A stretch of DNA of 10,214 nt, taken from Oscillospiraceae bacterium (GTDB lineage: Bacteria; Bacillota_A; Clostridia; Oscillospirales; JAAYXM01). A model generated the notes under the pieces. The model was not told where the DNA came from, ran no database searches, and saw only the letters and a program-made list of their open reading frames with translations. A program made the translations under genes and the position numbers. Positions 1-7,244 of the stretch are shown piece after piece; position 1 is the stretch's first letter, and each line of letters begins with the position of its first letter. Location: NCBI GenBank assembly GCA_017408185.1, contig JAFQVE010000130.1:1-10214 (forward strand), given 5' to 3'.

Positions 1-3000
1 ACGGGGATACCTTGTTTCGTAGCTCCACTCCGGTTTTGTATCGGGATCCTGACCGTAAGGTACATCTGCACCTGCATATGAGCCAACAATGTCGTTTCCG
101 TTTTCATCCTGAACGACTTCATCGGCAACCATAGAGAGACCTTCAACCGCAAATGCATTTTCTGCCTGACGGTGGAAGCTGTAGGTATGGGCATTTCCGC
201 CTATTATACGGAAGAAATCAACACCGTATGATACATCGTCATTAACCTTAACCATAACTACCGTTCTGCGGAAAGTATCAGTCTGACTGTTAGCCTCTTT
301 TGCATCAATATCCATAACCTTGACCTTGTCGGTCACATCATAATGCATCGGATATCCATGCATTGCGTCTCCATCCTGATTCTTTTCGTCAACAACAACG
401 GTATTGTGAGATATTGTTGAAAGTACCCACTGCATTCTCTGAGGATCCATACCCGTATTCTCAGGATAACCGAGGTCAGGAGCAATATTCAGTCCATACG
501 CTTCAATTCCGAGATTCAACGTGTCACGATGTGCGTGACTTACCGAGTTTCTTCCAAAATAAATCCAAAAATCACGGAGGTTATTGTTCGCAGTTGCAGA
601 ACTTGACGATTTATGATTCTTACCGTCACGAAGTACTGCAAATCCGTATCCGCTGAGCATTTCACTAACCGGCTCGGGATTTTCTTCAACAAGTGCAAGT
701 ATATCTTCTTCTGCACTTTCGGGATTTTTTACCATTATTCCGTAGCGAAAACCTTCTGCACTATAGCCATTCTTAATATAGAGATACTGCGCGATAGACT
801 TAGCATAAGGTGTATCCTTGAGATTCAGAAGACCTGTAAGCATAACATCATCGGTTGCCTTGTAATCAAGGGTAGCAACACCACCCGAGTCACCGATCTG
901 TGCGTGGTGAGATTCCGTGAGTACAAGTCTTGTTACCGCATCATACATCTTGGCAAACTTCGGATGGCTATAGGGGCTGTAATCCTTCTCTCCCTTATAC
1001 ATCTCCATTGCATCTGCCATACCCATCATATTGGTTATCCAGGTGAAGTTGTAGTTGGGACCTGCCTCATTTCCGAATCCGTCACGGTCAATCTCATCAA
1101 TCAACTGTGATGCAAGATTTCCTCCATCTGCACCTGCATTGCTTATGCTTCCAGACTTATAAATCCATTCGAGCATCTCGGATGACTCAGGCTCTTTATC
1201 AAGGGAAACCGCCGCAGCAGCAAGGGCATATTGCTTCTGACCGAAGTTACCGTGAATTCTTCCGTCTTTTTCCATAACAAAAATTGTTTTTAGAATTCGT
1301 TCTTCCCAGTTTTCCCAAATATCCTGAGAGCTTTGCTTTTTATTTTCAAGACCGAACTTTTCTGCTTTTTCGGAAAGGTATTGGATTACGTAATTATCGG
1401 TAAGGGCGGGATAGAATGCATCTGTTCCGAGAGCAAAAAATCGTGCAATGTCACAATCGTTAATTCTTCCCTGAATTGCACCAAATCCACTTCCGCCATG
1501 TGTATTGAAGAACAATTTTTCATATTGCTTTAATGTAAAAGTCGGATAAACATCGGCTATTCTGTCGAGAAGAATTGCTCCTGTCCTTCCGTATTTGATG
1601 TCACCGGTATAAGCATAGGCATATGAAAGATTTCTTATATATGTCCAAATTCCTGCCCAGGCATCGGAGTTGTACATTGCTACATAACCGTGGCGTTCTT
1701 CTATTTCAGTTCCGCCAACGTTATAAACACGTCCCGGCACATATCCGAAGCCATCGTCAACGCCCCAACGATTTCCGTCTACTTCATAGTATTCTCCGTT
1801 TTCATCTTTACGGTAGGGGTCTTTATTATATTTTTCATTTCCTTCTGTGCGAAGTTCCGGGTATAAATCGTTGTAAAGATATCCGCCCGGAAGCCCGTAA
1901 CCGTAAAACTCATACCAAGCATCGGAATATTCCTCTGTGGGAGCCTCGCAACTACACTCGCCACCGGCTTTTACGGATTCACAGACAAACATTTCGTGGT
2001 GTGCCTGACGTGCACGGTTTACATCGAAATAGCCTTGTCTGTCACGTCCCAGCTCATAGAAACTTTCAAAATCGTTACTGGGGAAAATTCGCTTACAGTC
2101 AGGACATTGTACCTGCCATTGACGATTTAAAACATTTATTGTCCATCCCGTTCCGCCATGCTTTGCGATATTGTTTACTCCACAATATCGGCAACGATTA
2201 TAATCGGGGTCATTGGGTGCACCGACCTGACGTCCTCTCGGAACACCTTCACCGGGGATGTTATCGTAAAATGTATCGAGATTTTCAACAATTCTGTCAG
2301 CGGCTTTAGCATATTTATCTGCTTCAGCCTTTGCCCAGTCATACTTTTCTGCATTTTCAACAGCATTCTGACGTCTTTCATAAGTGAACAAGGTAGGCTC
2401 GGTTTTACCGTTATGCAGTACTACGGAAATTTCCTTTTCTGCAACAAGGCTCTCACCTCTGAAATCAAGAGATGCAGTTATTCTTACATTTCCCTCTTTG
2501 TTTGCCGTTATCATTCCATCCGCTATTGTAACGATATCCGAGGGCTCTGCCACATATGTTATCTCTTCAAAGGGTACAAGAATTTCATTTCCGCTTTGTT
2601 TTAAGACAAAAAGCTCAAGGATAGCCTTTTCCCTGACAAACATAGAATCATCAAGGTCTATTTTGCTTCCTGTTGTTTCCGTATTATCGGTTGCGGTTAT
2701 TTGAATTTCTTTTTTAATTTCTTTAACCCCATCCGAAGCTGTAACCGTAATGACAGCGTTTCCGTCTCCGACTGCACGAACAAGGCCGCTGTTGTTGACG
2801 AAAACCGCATCCTCATTCGAAGATGAAAAGCTGAGAGAAACCTCACTTTCATCGAATACATATCCGTCAAGACGTTTTGCAACTACATCTATCTGTGTTT
2901 CTTCGAGATACTCAAGCTCAGTTTCGTAACCGGAAAGTTCAAGGGTACGAAGCGCATTCTCACCATCGAGACTGAAACGTCTGTAGTTATAGCGAGGCGC

Positions 3001-4482
3001 ACGGTTTCCCTTTGCATCCGTTGGTACGACAACGAGGAGATATTCGCCTTTTTCCTCAACATTGACAACTCCGACAGGCTCTGTTATAACGACATTGTTC
3101 TTTGCGCCCGAAAAATCAACTTCACCTACAAAGTGTGCATCACGCACAGGTCCGGATTCAGACGGAACTACGGTTGATGCAGATATGGGAGCATACGGTG
3201 CAAGATAAATCGTTGCTTTACCGCCGTCTGTCATTACCCACTTTTCGATTTCAAGACCGTATATTCCTGCTTTGGGGATATAGACAGAATATGAAAAGAA
3301 AGAATTGTTTACCTGATCTGCCATTACCGAGCTCTGGGTAACACCAAAGTTTGCAGAGCCTTCTGTTCCTTCGTAATAAATTCTGAAGCCATTTTTGTTT
3401 TTTATAACTCCGAGCTTCCAAGGCATTGACAAATCGGGGTTTACGTTATAAATCTCATTGGGATATTCTTCAACGGGAGCTCCGTTTTTAATATCATCAG
3501 GAAGATTATTGAGAACACGACCGCCCAATATGTAGTTATATACAGTTTTATCGGGATCAACCACAGCCACGGAAAATTCTTCTACCGTCTGCCCAACGGT
3601 TGCTCTAAAACTTGCAGTTCCCACCTTTTTTGTGGTAACAACTCCGTCTGCGCTGATTTCCGCAACCTCCGGATTAAAGGACTCAAATACCGGAATGTCG
3701 CCCGTTTCTGTTCCGCCATAGGTTACGCTTATATCTGCTTTGACACTTTCTCCGAGATTTATTGCACCACAGCCAACCGATACTTCCACGGTGGGCTTAT
3801 ATGTGGGATCAAGGACAAGTGAATCTATTGAGAAAACATAAAGATACTTTTTTGCCGAAGGGTGCAGATACGGTGAGTAATCCTTGTTTGTACCGTGAGG
3901 TGCGACAACGAGGTAATATTCACCTGCTTCGATGTATTTGTATTTGAGAGATGTTGTTCTTATTGCTCTTTTTGTTGCATAACCGTCTGCATATCCGAGA
4001 TAATACTCGTCCGGAATCTTCTTTACGTTTGCAGGCAAAGTGCCTGTTGATTTAAAGTTTAAGTCTGTAGAAGTCGGAACAAGGAAAATCTTTGCATTGA
4101 CGCTTGTGGACTGTGCTATGTGATTGAGAACAACGGAATAGTTTCCACTTTCTTCAACCTTTATTTTGAATATATATCCGCCATCACCCTGTTCAGGCTC
4201 TTTATATTCAGTTGTTCCCAACCAGTTATAGCAGAACTCATAGCTATATGCCGTGAGGTTATTAGCCGTGATGGAATTCACATATTCCCAAGGTGCAGAG
4301 TATTTTGACGTGTTTGCATATACAAAATCCGCTCTTGCAGGCGATGTACTCGTTCCGTTTACGCCATAGCTCAAAAAGTTATATTTAATAACACCGCTTT
4401 CTTCTTCAACAGCAGTAGCCACGGCAGGAATAAAGCTTATTATCATTGCGAATGTAAGCAGAATAGATATAAGTCTTTTCAT
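1..4482 (-). CDS. Secreted multidomain heparinase II/III-family polysaccharide lyase (3' end cut by window edge)
   Basis: The reading frame is open from ATG 4482 to base 1: 1494 codons, no stop, C-terminus missing. Seen: a signal peptide at residues 1-24 (MKRLISILL start, ATA cleavage motif at 22-24); β-module A1 about 30-225; BIG2-like domain 231-313; β-module A2 about 314-512; two further Ig-like domains about 515-598 and 602-691; a CxxC...CxxC insert at 764-796; an α-helical lyase region about 700-1260; and a β-sandwich from about 1275. In the β-sandwich, SHAHRDTLNLG (H1316, H1318), APDLGYP (D1336) and SHNTVVVD (H1359) match the HxH...D...H metal and catalytic pattern of heparinase II/III proteins. 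RIHGNFG (1075-1081) and GNEAGPNY (1137-1144, Y1144) look like the helical-domain active-site segments. Members of this fold cleave uronic-acid glycans by β-elimination; the substrate here cannot be told. AAGAGGA lies 7 nt before the ATG. It is probably co-transcribed with the upstream secreted partner gene. Confidence 0.93.
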   Translation of the reverse strand, partial: MKRLISILLTFAMIISFIPAVATAVEEESGVIKYNFLSYGVNGTSTSPARADFVYANTSKYSAPWEYVNSITANNLTAYSYEFCYNWLGTTEYKEPEQGDGGYIFKIKVEESGNYSVVLNHIAQSTSVNAKIFLVPTSTDLNFKSTGTLPANVKKIPDEYYLGYADGYATKRAIRTTSLKYKYIEAGEYYLVVAPHGTNKDYSPYLHPSAKKYLYVFSIDSLVLDPTYKPTVEVSVGCGAINLGESVKADISVTYGGTETGDIPVFESFNPEVAEISADGVVTTKKVGTASFRATVGQTVEEFSVAVVDPDKTVYNYILGGRVLNNLPDDIKNGAPVEEYPNEIYNVNPDLSMPWKLGVIKNKNGFRIYYEGTEGSANFGVTQSSVMADQVNNSFFSYSVYIPKAGIYGLEIEKWVMTDGGKATIYLAPYAPISASTVVPSESGPVRDAHFVGEVDFSGAKNNVVITEPVGVVNVEEKGEYLLVVVPTDAKGNRAPRYNYRRFSLDGENALRTLELSGYETELEYLEETQIDVVAKRLDGYVFDESEVSLSFSSSNEDAVFVNNSGLVRAVGDGNAVITVTASDGVKEIKKEIQITATDNTETTGSKIDLDDSMFVREKAILELFVLKQSGNEILVPFEEITYVAEPSDIVTIADGMITANKEGNVRITASLDFRGESLVAEKEISVVLHNGKTEPTLFTYERRQNAVENAEKYDWAKAEADKYAKAADRIVENLDTFYDNIPGEGVPRGRQVGAPNDPDYNRCRYCGVNNIAKHGGTGWTINVLNRQWQVQCPDCKRIFPSNDFESFYELGRDRQGYFDVNRARQAHHEMFVCESVKAGGECSCEAPTEEYSDAWYEFYGYGLPGGYLYNDLYPELRTEGNEKYNKDPYRKDENGEYYEVDGNRWGVDDGFGYVPGRVYNVGGTEIEERHGYVAMYNSDAWAGIWTYIRNLSYAYAYTGDIKYGRTGAILLDRIADVYPTFTLKQYEKLFFNTHGGSGFGAIQGRINDCDIARFFALGTDAFYPALTDNYVIQYLSEKAEKFGLENKKQSSQDIWENWEERILKTIFVMEKDGRIHGNFGQKQYALAAAAVSLDKEPESSEMLEWIYKSGSISNAGADGGNLASQLIDEIDRDGFGNEAGPNYNFTWITNMMGMADAMEMYKGEKDYSPYSHPKFAKMYDAVTRLVLTESHHAQIGDSGGVATLDYKATDDVMLTGLLNLKDTPYAKSIAQYLYIKNGYSAEGFRYGIMVKNPESAEEDILALVEENPEPVSEMLSGYGFAVLRDGKNHKSSSSATANNNLRDFWIYFGRNSVSHAHRDTLNLGIEAYGLNIAPDLGYPENTGMDPQRMQWVLSTISHNTVVVDEKNQDGDAMHGYPMHYDVTDKVKVMDIDAKEANSQTDTFRRTVVMVKVNDDVSYGVDFFRIIGGNAHTYSFHRQAENAFAVEGLSMVADEVVQDENGNDIVGSYAGADVPYGQDPDTKPEWSYETRYPR
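406..537 (-). other. Predicted metal and catalytic histidine cluster of the heparinase II/III β-sandwich
   Basis: Residues 1316-1359 of the lyase contain H1316-A-H1318, D1336 and H1359. In Pedobacter heparinase II a catalytic His is followed two residues on by a zinc-ligand His, then an Asp and a His ligand further on. The order is the same here, and the HxH-to-Asp spacing is 18 residues, close to that enzyme. All residues are intact, which argues for an active enzyme. The assignment rests on motif order, not on a computed alignment. Confidence 0.75.
2095..2193 (-). other. Zinc-ribbon-like four-cysteine insert in the lyase
   Basis: Residues 764-796 read CRYCG, then a GGTGWTINVLNRQWQVQ stretch, then CPDCKRIFPSNDF: two CxxC knuckles about 26 residues apart with aromatic residues between, the layout of a zinc ribbon. 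It lies at the start of the catalytic half, between the last Ig-like domain and the helical lyase core. From memory, related large heparinase II/III proteins of environmental and gut bacteria carry a similar CPxC...CPxC insert, so it is probably a family trait. Its role is unknown to me. A structural metal site or a disulfide-bonded loop are both possible in a secreted protein. Confidence 0.7.
2947..4395 (-). repeat. A1-BIG2-A2 scaffold of the lyase (intragenic β-module duplication)
   Basis: Residues about 30-512 of the lyase hold two related β-rich modules of about 190 residues separated by a BIG2-like Ig domain. Both modules share, in order, a short Y-x-F/Y-type opening strand, an aromatic PW motif (SAPWEYV in A1, SMPWKLGV in A2), an AG/SG-Y strand, a strand of the form A-K/T-I-F/Y-L-V/A-P, and GEY(Y/L)LVV near the end. 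A1 also carries IPDEYYLGYADGYA, and A2 carries SGPVRDAHFVGEV at the matching place. The same scaffold is present in the neighbouring secreted protein. I do not recognise it as a named family. Aromatic-rich β-modules outside a lyase are often carbohydrate-binding, so glycan binding is an inference. Confidence 0.75.
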
Positions 4483-4489
4483 ATTGTTA

Positions 4490-4496
4490 TCCTCTT
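4490..4496 (-). promoter_or_regulatory. Ribosome binding site of the lyase gene
   Basis: The minus strand reads AAGAGGA, then 7 nt, then ATG at 4482. It fixes the lyase start, and the signal peptide follows immediately. Confidence 0.75.
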
Positions 4497-4506
4497 AGTT
4501 TTATTA

Positions 4507-4536
4507 CAGGGTGCAAAGACCCATCAATGCACCCTG
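4507..4536 (-). promoter_or_regulatory. Intercistronic hairpin between the two secreted-protein genes
   Basis: CAGGGTGCA (4507-4515) and TGCACCCTG (4528-4536) form a perfect 9-bp stem around a 12-nt loop, about in the middle of the 63-bp gap. On the transcribed minus strand the stem is followed by TAATAAAAC, not a U-tract, so it is a poor intrinsic terminator. It is more likely an mRNA stability or processing element, or a partial attenuator, that sets the ratio of the two proteins. The stem is certain from the sequence; the role is inference. Confidence 0.6.
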
Positions 4537-4545
4537 CTGATTTGT

Positions 4546-4815
4546 TTAATCGTTAATTTCAACTACTCCATCGACGATGAGATTATAAGCGTCACCATCT
4601 TTAACTATTGCATAACCTTTGAACACATCACCGTTTTCTCCCGTTACCGTGAACTGATTTCCGGGACGTGTCATTGCAATTTTTGTGCCGTTATAGATAA
4701 TTCCCTTTTCAACGGTACCTGCACCAAATCCGATAAACTCTGCCATTACGGCAGTTGCATCACCTGCAGCAAAGGTATCAAGGACAATCTTCGCGGTGCT
4801 GCCCGTGTATAAGGG
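4546..4815 (-). other. C-terminal β-module of the secreted partner
   Basis: Residues about 758-846 form a compact glycine- and valine-rich unit with the segments TVEKGIIYNGTKIAM, NQFTVTG and FKGYAIVKDGD. Similar terminal modules recur, from memory, at the ends of large secreted Clostridia proteins, where they follow repeat regions. I cannot give a family name. It may be an attachment or folding cap, since no sortase or S-layer anchor is present. Confidence 0.4.
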
Positions 4816-7086
4816 TTTTGATTCTGCATACTCTGCAGTTATCGTGCAATCCTCCCAAGCAAGGAATGAATATGTATCTTCGATGCTTACAATTTCCGAG
4901 GTATTGCCAACAGTTTTCTTCCACCACTTAAGCTCGCCCTTTGATGAATCAGCTGTGCATGTAACTTTCTCACCATACGGTACTGTTGTGCTTCCGCTTC
5001 CGTTCACTACGGTTACCGTTACATCGGAGGGTTCGCTTTCCTCATACTGTGCAACGAAAATCATTGTGCCCGAAAGCTCAACTTCGCTTCCAACATTTTC
5101 GGAAGTATATTCAACTTCGCCTTTATACTGCTTCCACGAAGCGGCATTCCCAAAGCCTGCCATAGACGGGAGTGCCGGAACTGTTTTATCGGTGCTGTCG
5201 TCCTTTACAAGCTTTACAAGCTGACCGTTTGCATTGTAAAATTCAGCTTTATTTGTTTCGCTGTCTGCAACGTCATATACTGCGATGAGAATATTGTTAT
5301 CTCCGCCGGAGGGTGTGTAGTAAAACTCATTTTCATATGAGAGAATTTTCTTATTGAGGCTGAGACCCTTTGCCCAATAGAGGAATTTATATTCTCCGTT
5401 ATTTTCAGGGGCATACATCTTATAAGAACCGTCTGCCTGCTTTGTTTCCGTTATTCCCTCAACAGTTTCGGAGGACTCACCCATTGTGAAGCCTGCTCCC
5501 GATACCGAGGGGCTATATTCCGTTACAACAGGTGTTTCCGTTTCAAAGGCATCTGTTATATCCGAATCTTCTGCAAGTGTGAGTATAAAGGAGGAATAAT
5601 TGTAACGCATTGTTGTTGTAGCATCTTTATCTGCACCGATAACAACAAGGAGATATTCACCGGCGGAAGGTATGGTTACCTTGCCGACATCCTCAATGGG
5701 TGTCTGTGCATAGCCTTCTCCATAGAGGCTGACATCACCTACAAGATGCTCTTCGGTTACAGGACCGCTTGACGAAGGAACTACGGTACTTGTATAAATC
5801 GGAGCGTTGGGTGCGATGTAGATATTTGCCGTACCACAACCCGAATGTGTATATTTCTTTACCGACAGATTGTATTCGCCCGCTTTGGGAACATATATAG
5901 AATATGCAGAGAACCCAACTCCAACGCCGGCTGCGGTAAAGGATGACTCAACCGCTTTTGCGTACATAGAATATCCGTTAATTGATTTATTGAGTATATA
6001 TTTCCAAGGAGCAGATACAGAAAGATTTACATCATAAAATTTCATACTCGAAAGGAAATCCAAAGATACCGATCCGGAGGTGACCGGATTTATAAGATAA
6101 CTTCCTCCAAAATTATATACATATTCGGCTTTATTCTGATCTATTACTGCAACAGAAACTTCGCTCTCAATTTCTCCGAAGCTTGCCTTTATCGTTGCAT
6201 TGCCCTCTGAAATACCTATAATTTCTCCGGTTGTTGCATCAACCGTTGCAACTGACGGATTCAGGCTCGTCCATGTGACGTTACCTGCTCCTGAATATGT
6301 ATTCTCTCCGCGTGTGATTTCCGAGGTTACAGCACCCTCGTCTCCAATCTGCATTATTTCACGGTCAACAGCAGCCGTTATTGCAGTTACTTCACTCTTA
6401 TCAAGAGTGAATGAGCATATGCCGAGCTCATAATAGTATTTGCCACCACTGCTTGTAGGAACATAATTTTCATTTACTCCGTTTGAAGCGACAACAAGGT
6501 AGTATTCGCCATCTTCCGAAACATTGAGTCCCCGAAGCAACACTTCTTTTTCTCCGGTTGATGCGGAATAGGAGTCTGCATATCCCATAAAATACTCTTC
6601 GGGAATCTGCGCTATTGCCTGCTGATATTTATTGGCATTTACGAGATCACTGCAAATAGCTGTTTCACTTGCAGGAACAAGATATATATTAGCATTGACT
6701 CTGTTGTTTGCACCATACATACCGATTTTTGCGCTGTAGCTTCCCGCAGGTACTTGAAGCTTCAAAATTATGGCACCTTTACCGAGAGCAGGAGCTTCAA
6801 AAGTCGTGCTTCCATACCAGTTGTATCTGAGCAAATCTTGATAACAAGTGTTATTGTTCGCATTCGGAATATATACATACGCCCAAGGTGATGTATACTG
6901 CGATGTCACAGCATAAGTAGCATTTGGGGCCGAAATTTGTACATTGCTTCCGTTTACACCATAACTCGTAAAGTCATAGTGCAATACATTCTCTTCCCCT
7001 GTTGAAGTTTCTTCTTCCGCAAAAGCAAATGGTGCAACGGAAAGCACCAATGCAAGCACAAGAATCATCGATAAAATTCTTCTCAT
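4546..7086 (-). CDS. Secreted non-catalytic β-repeat protein, paralogue of the lyase N-terminal half
   Basis: An 846-residue protein starting at ATG 7086. An in-frame ATG at 7101 lies on the Shine-Dalgarno sequence itself (GGAGGA, 7 nt before 7086), so it is rejected as the start. Signal peptide 1-23 (MRRILSMILV start, AFA cleavage motif). Then β-module A1 about 33-230 (DFTSYGVNG, TSPWAYV, GYADSYSAS, GEYYLVVAS), BIG2 domain about 234-316, and β-module A2 about 320-505 (YSIYVPKAGEY, IYIAPNAPI, STVVPSSSGPV, GEYLLVV). Two related β-repeats at about 525-605 and 688-755 share a GE-x-K...W-x-K...I-x-S-x-E...Y layout; an intervening repeat spans about 612-684. A final β-module covers about 758-846. 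No catalytic domain, LPXTG motif, SLH domain or transmembrane tail is visible. The A1-BIG2-A2 half matches the lyase encoded 63 bp downstream. Inferred role: extracellular glycan or surface binding beside the lyase. Alternatives are an adhesin or a structural surface protein. Confidence 0.9.
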   Translation of the reverse strand: MRRILSMILVLALVLSVAPFAFAEEETSTGEENVLHYDFTSYGVNGSNVQISAPNATYAVTSQYTSPWAYVYIPNANNNTCYQDLLRYNWYGSTTFEAPALGKGAIILKLQVPAGSYSAKIGMYGANNRVNANIYLVPASETAICSDLVNANKYQQAIAQIPEEYFMGYADSYSASTGEKEVLLRGLNVSEDGEYYLVVASNGVNENYVPTSSGGKYYYELGICSFTLDKSEVTAITAAVDREIMQIGDEGAVTSEITRGENTYSGAGNVTWTSLNPSVATVDATTGEIIGISEGNATIKASFGEIESEVSVAVIDQNKAEYVYNFGGSYLINPVTSGSVSLDFLSSMKFYDVNLSVSAPWKYILNKSINGYSMYAKAVESSFTAAGVGVGFSAYSIYVPKAGEYNLSVKKYTHSGCGTANIYIAPNAPIYTSTVVPSSSGPVTEEHLVGDVSLYGEGYAQTPIEDVGKVTIPSAGEYLLVVIGADKDATTTMRYNYSSFILTLAEDSDITDAFETETPVVTEYSPSVSGAGFTMGESSETVEGITETKQADGSYKMYAPENNGEYKFLYWAKGLSLNKKILSYENEFYYTPSGGDNNILIAVYDVADSETNKAEFYNANGQLVKLVKDDSTDKTVPALPSMAGFGNAASWKQYKGEVEYTSENVGSEVELSGTMIFVAQYEESEPSDVTVTVVNGSGSTTVPYGEKVTCTADSSKGELKWWKKTVGNTSEIVSIEDTYSFLAWEDCTITAEYAESKPLYTGSTAKIVLDTFAAGDATAVMAEFIGFGAGTVEKGIIYNGTKIAMTRPGNQFTVTGENGDVFKGYAIVKDGDAYNLIVDGVVEIND
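5570..6990 (-). repeat. A1-BIG2-A2 scaffold of the secreted partner
   Basis: Residues about 33-505 repeat the arrangement in the lyase. Paired segments include DFTSYGVNG with NFLSYGVNG, IPEEYFMGYAD with IPDEYYLGYAD, GEYYLVVAS with GEYYLVVAP, STVVPSSSGPV with STVVPSESGPV, EEHLVGDV with DAHFVGEV, and MRYNYSSF with PRYNYRRF. Equivalent modules in the two proteins (A1 to A1, A2 to A2) resemble each other more than A1 resembles A2 within one protein. So the A1/A2 doubling predates the split of the two genes. DNA identity looks only moderate by eye, so the gene duplication is not recent. Confidence 0.75.
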
Positions 7087-7093
7087 AATACAT

Positions 7094-7099
7094 TCCTCC
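7094..7099 (-). promoter_or_regulatory. Ribosome binding site that decides the partner's start
   Basis: GGAGGA on the minus strand sits 7 nt before ATG 7086. The longer reading frame would start at 7101, inside this site, and would add MEECI in front of a textbook signal peptide. The 7086 start is clearly preferred. Confidence 0.85.
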
Positions 7100-7125
7100 A
7101 TTATTATGACAGTTATATATCTTTA

Positions 7126-7154
7126 ATTATATAGTAGTGACCAAAGAAATTAAA
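7126..7154 (-). promoter_or_regulatory. Predicted promoter of the secreted-protein operon
   Basis: The minus strand has a perfect TATAAT at 7131-7126. With 17-bp spacing the -35 hexamer is TTTAAT (7154-7149), a poor match to TTGACA. A strong -10 with a weak -35 fits a promoter that needs an activator, in line with the adjacent AraC-type gene. Transcription would begin near 7119, leaving a leader of about 33 nt. Confidence 0.55.
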
Positions 7155-7167
7155 GTGTATATTTTGG
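7141..7167. promoter_or_regulatory. Possible operator: CCAAA-N17-TTTGG inverted repeat
   Basis: CCAAA (7141-7145) and TTTGG (7163-7167) are inverted around 17 bp and cover the -35 region of the secreted-operon promoter, centred near -35 from its inferred start. The arms are only 5 bp, and AraC-family sites are more often direct repeats, so this is a tentative site chosen for its position. Confidence 0.25.
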
Positions 7168-7187
7168 CAAAAAAACGATAAAAAAGC

Positions 7188-7216
7188 TTGAAAGCAGAAA
7201 AAGTTTAATGTATTAT
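7188..7216 (+). promoter_or_regulatory. Predicted promoter of the AraC-family gene
   Basis: TTGAAA (7188-7193), a 17-bp spacer and TATTAT (7211-7216) form a good sigma-A-type promoter on the plus strand. Transcription would start near 7223, just ahead of the AAGGTGGTGA ribosome binding site (7229-7238). The better -35 than that of the divergent promoter suggests steady basal expression of the regulator. Confidence 0.6.
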
Positions 7217-7244
7217 ATTAATAAAGAAAAGGTGGTGAACAAAA

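Noticed and set aside
1623..2309. A 228-codon open frame on the plus strand
   Set aside because: It lies wholly antisense to the lyase gene, has no ribosome binding site, and gives a His/Arg-rich low-quality protein. It is a shadow of the real frame, as is the 165-codon frame at 613-1110.
4507..4536. Intrinsic terminator splitting the two secreted genes
   Set aside because: The minus strand lacks a U-tract after the stem; only the plus strand, where no gene runs, is T-rich next to it.
4546..4700. Cell-wall anchor (LPXTG or SLH) at the end of the secreted partner
   Set aside because: The C-terminus ends DGVVEIND with no sorting motif, hydrophobic tail or SLH repeat.
7099..7101. ATG as start of the secreted partner
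   Set aside because: It is part of the GGAGGA ribosome binding site that serves the ATG at 7086.
7111..7135. AT-rich near-palindrome around the operon -10 box
   Set aside because: When compared with its reverse complement base by base, few positions match; it is explained by AT richness and the -10 element.
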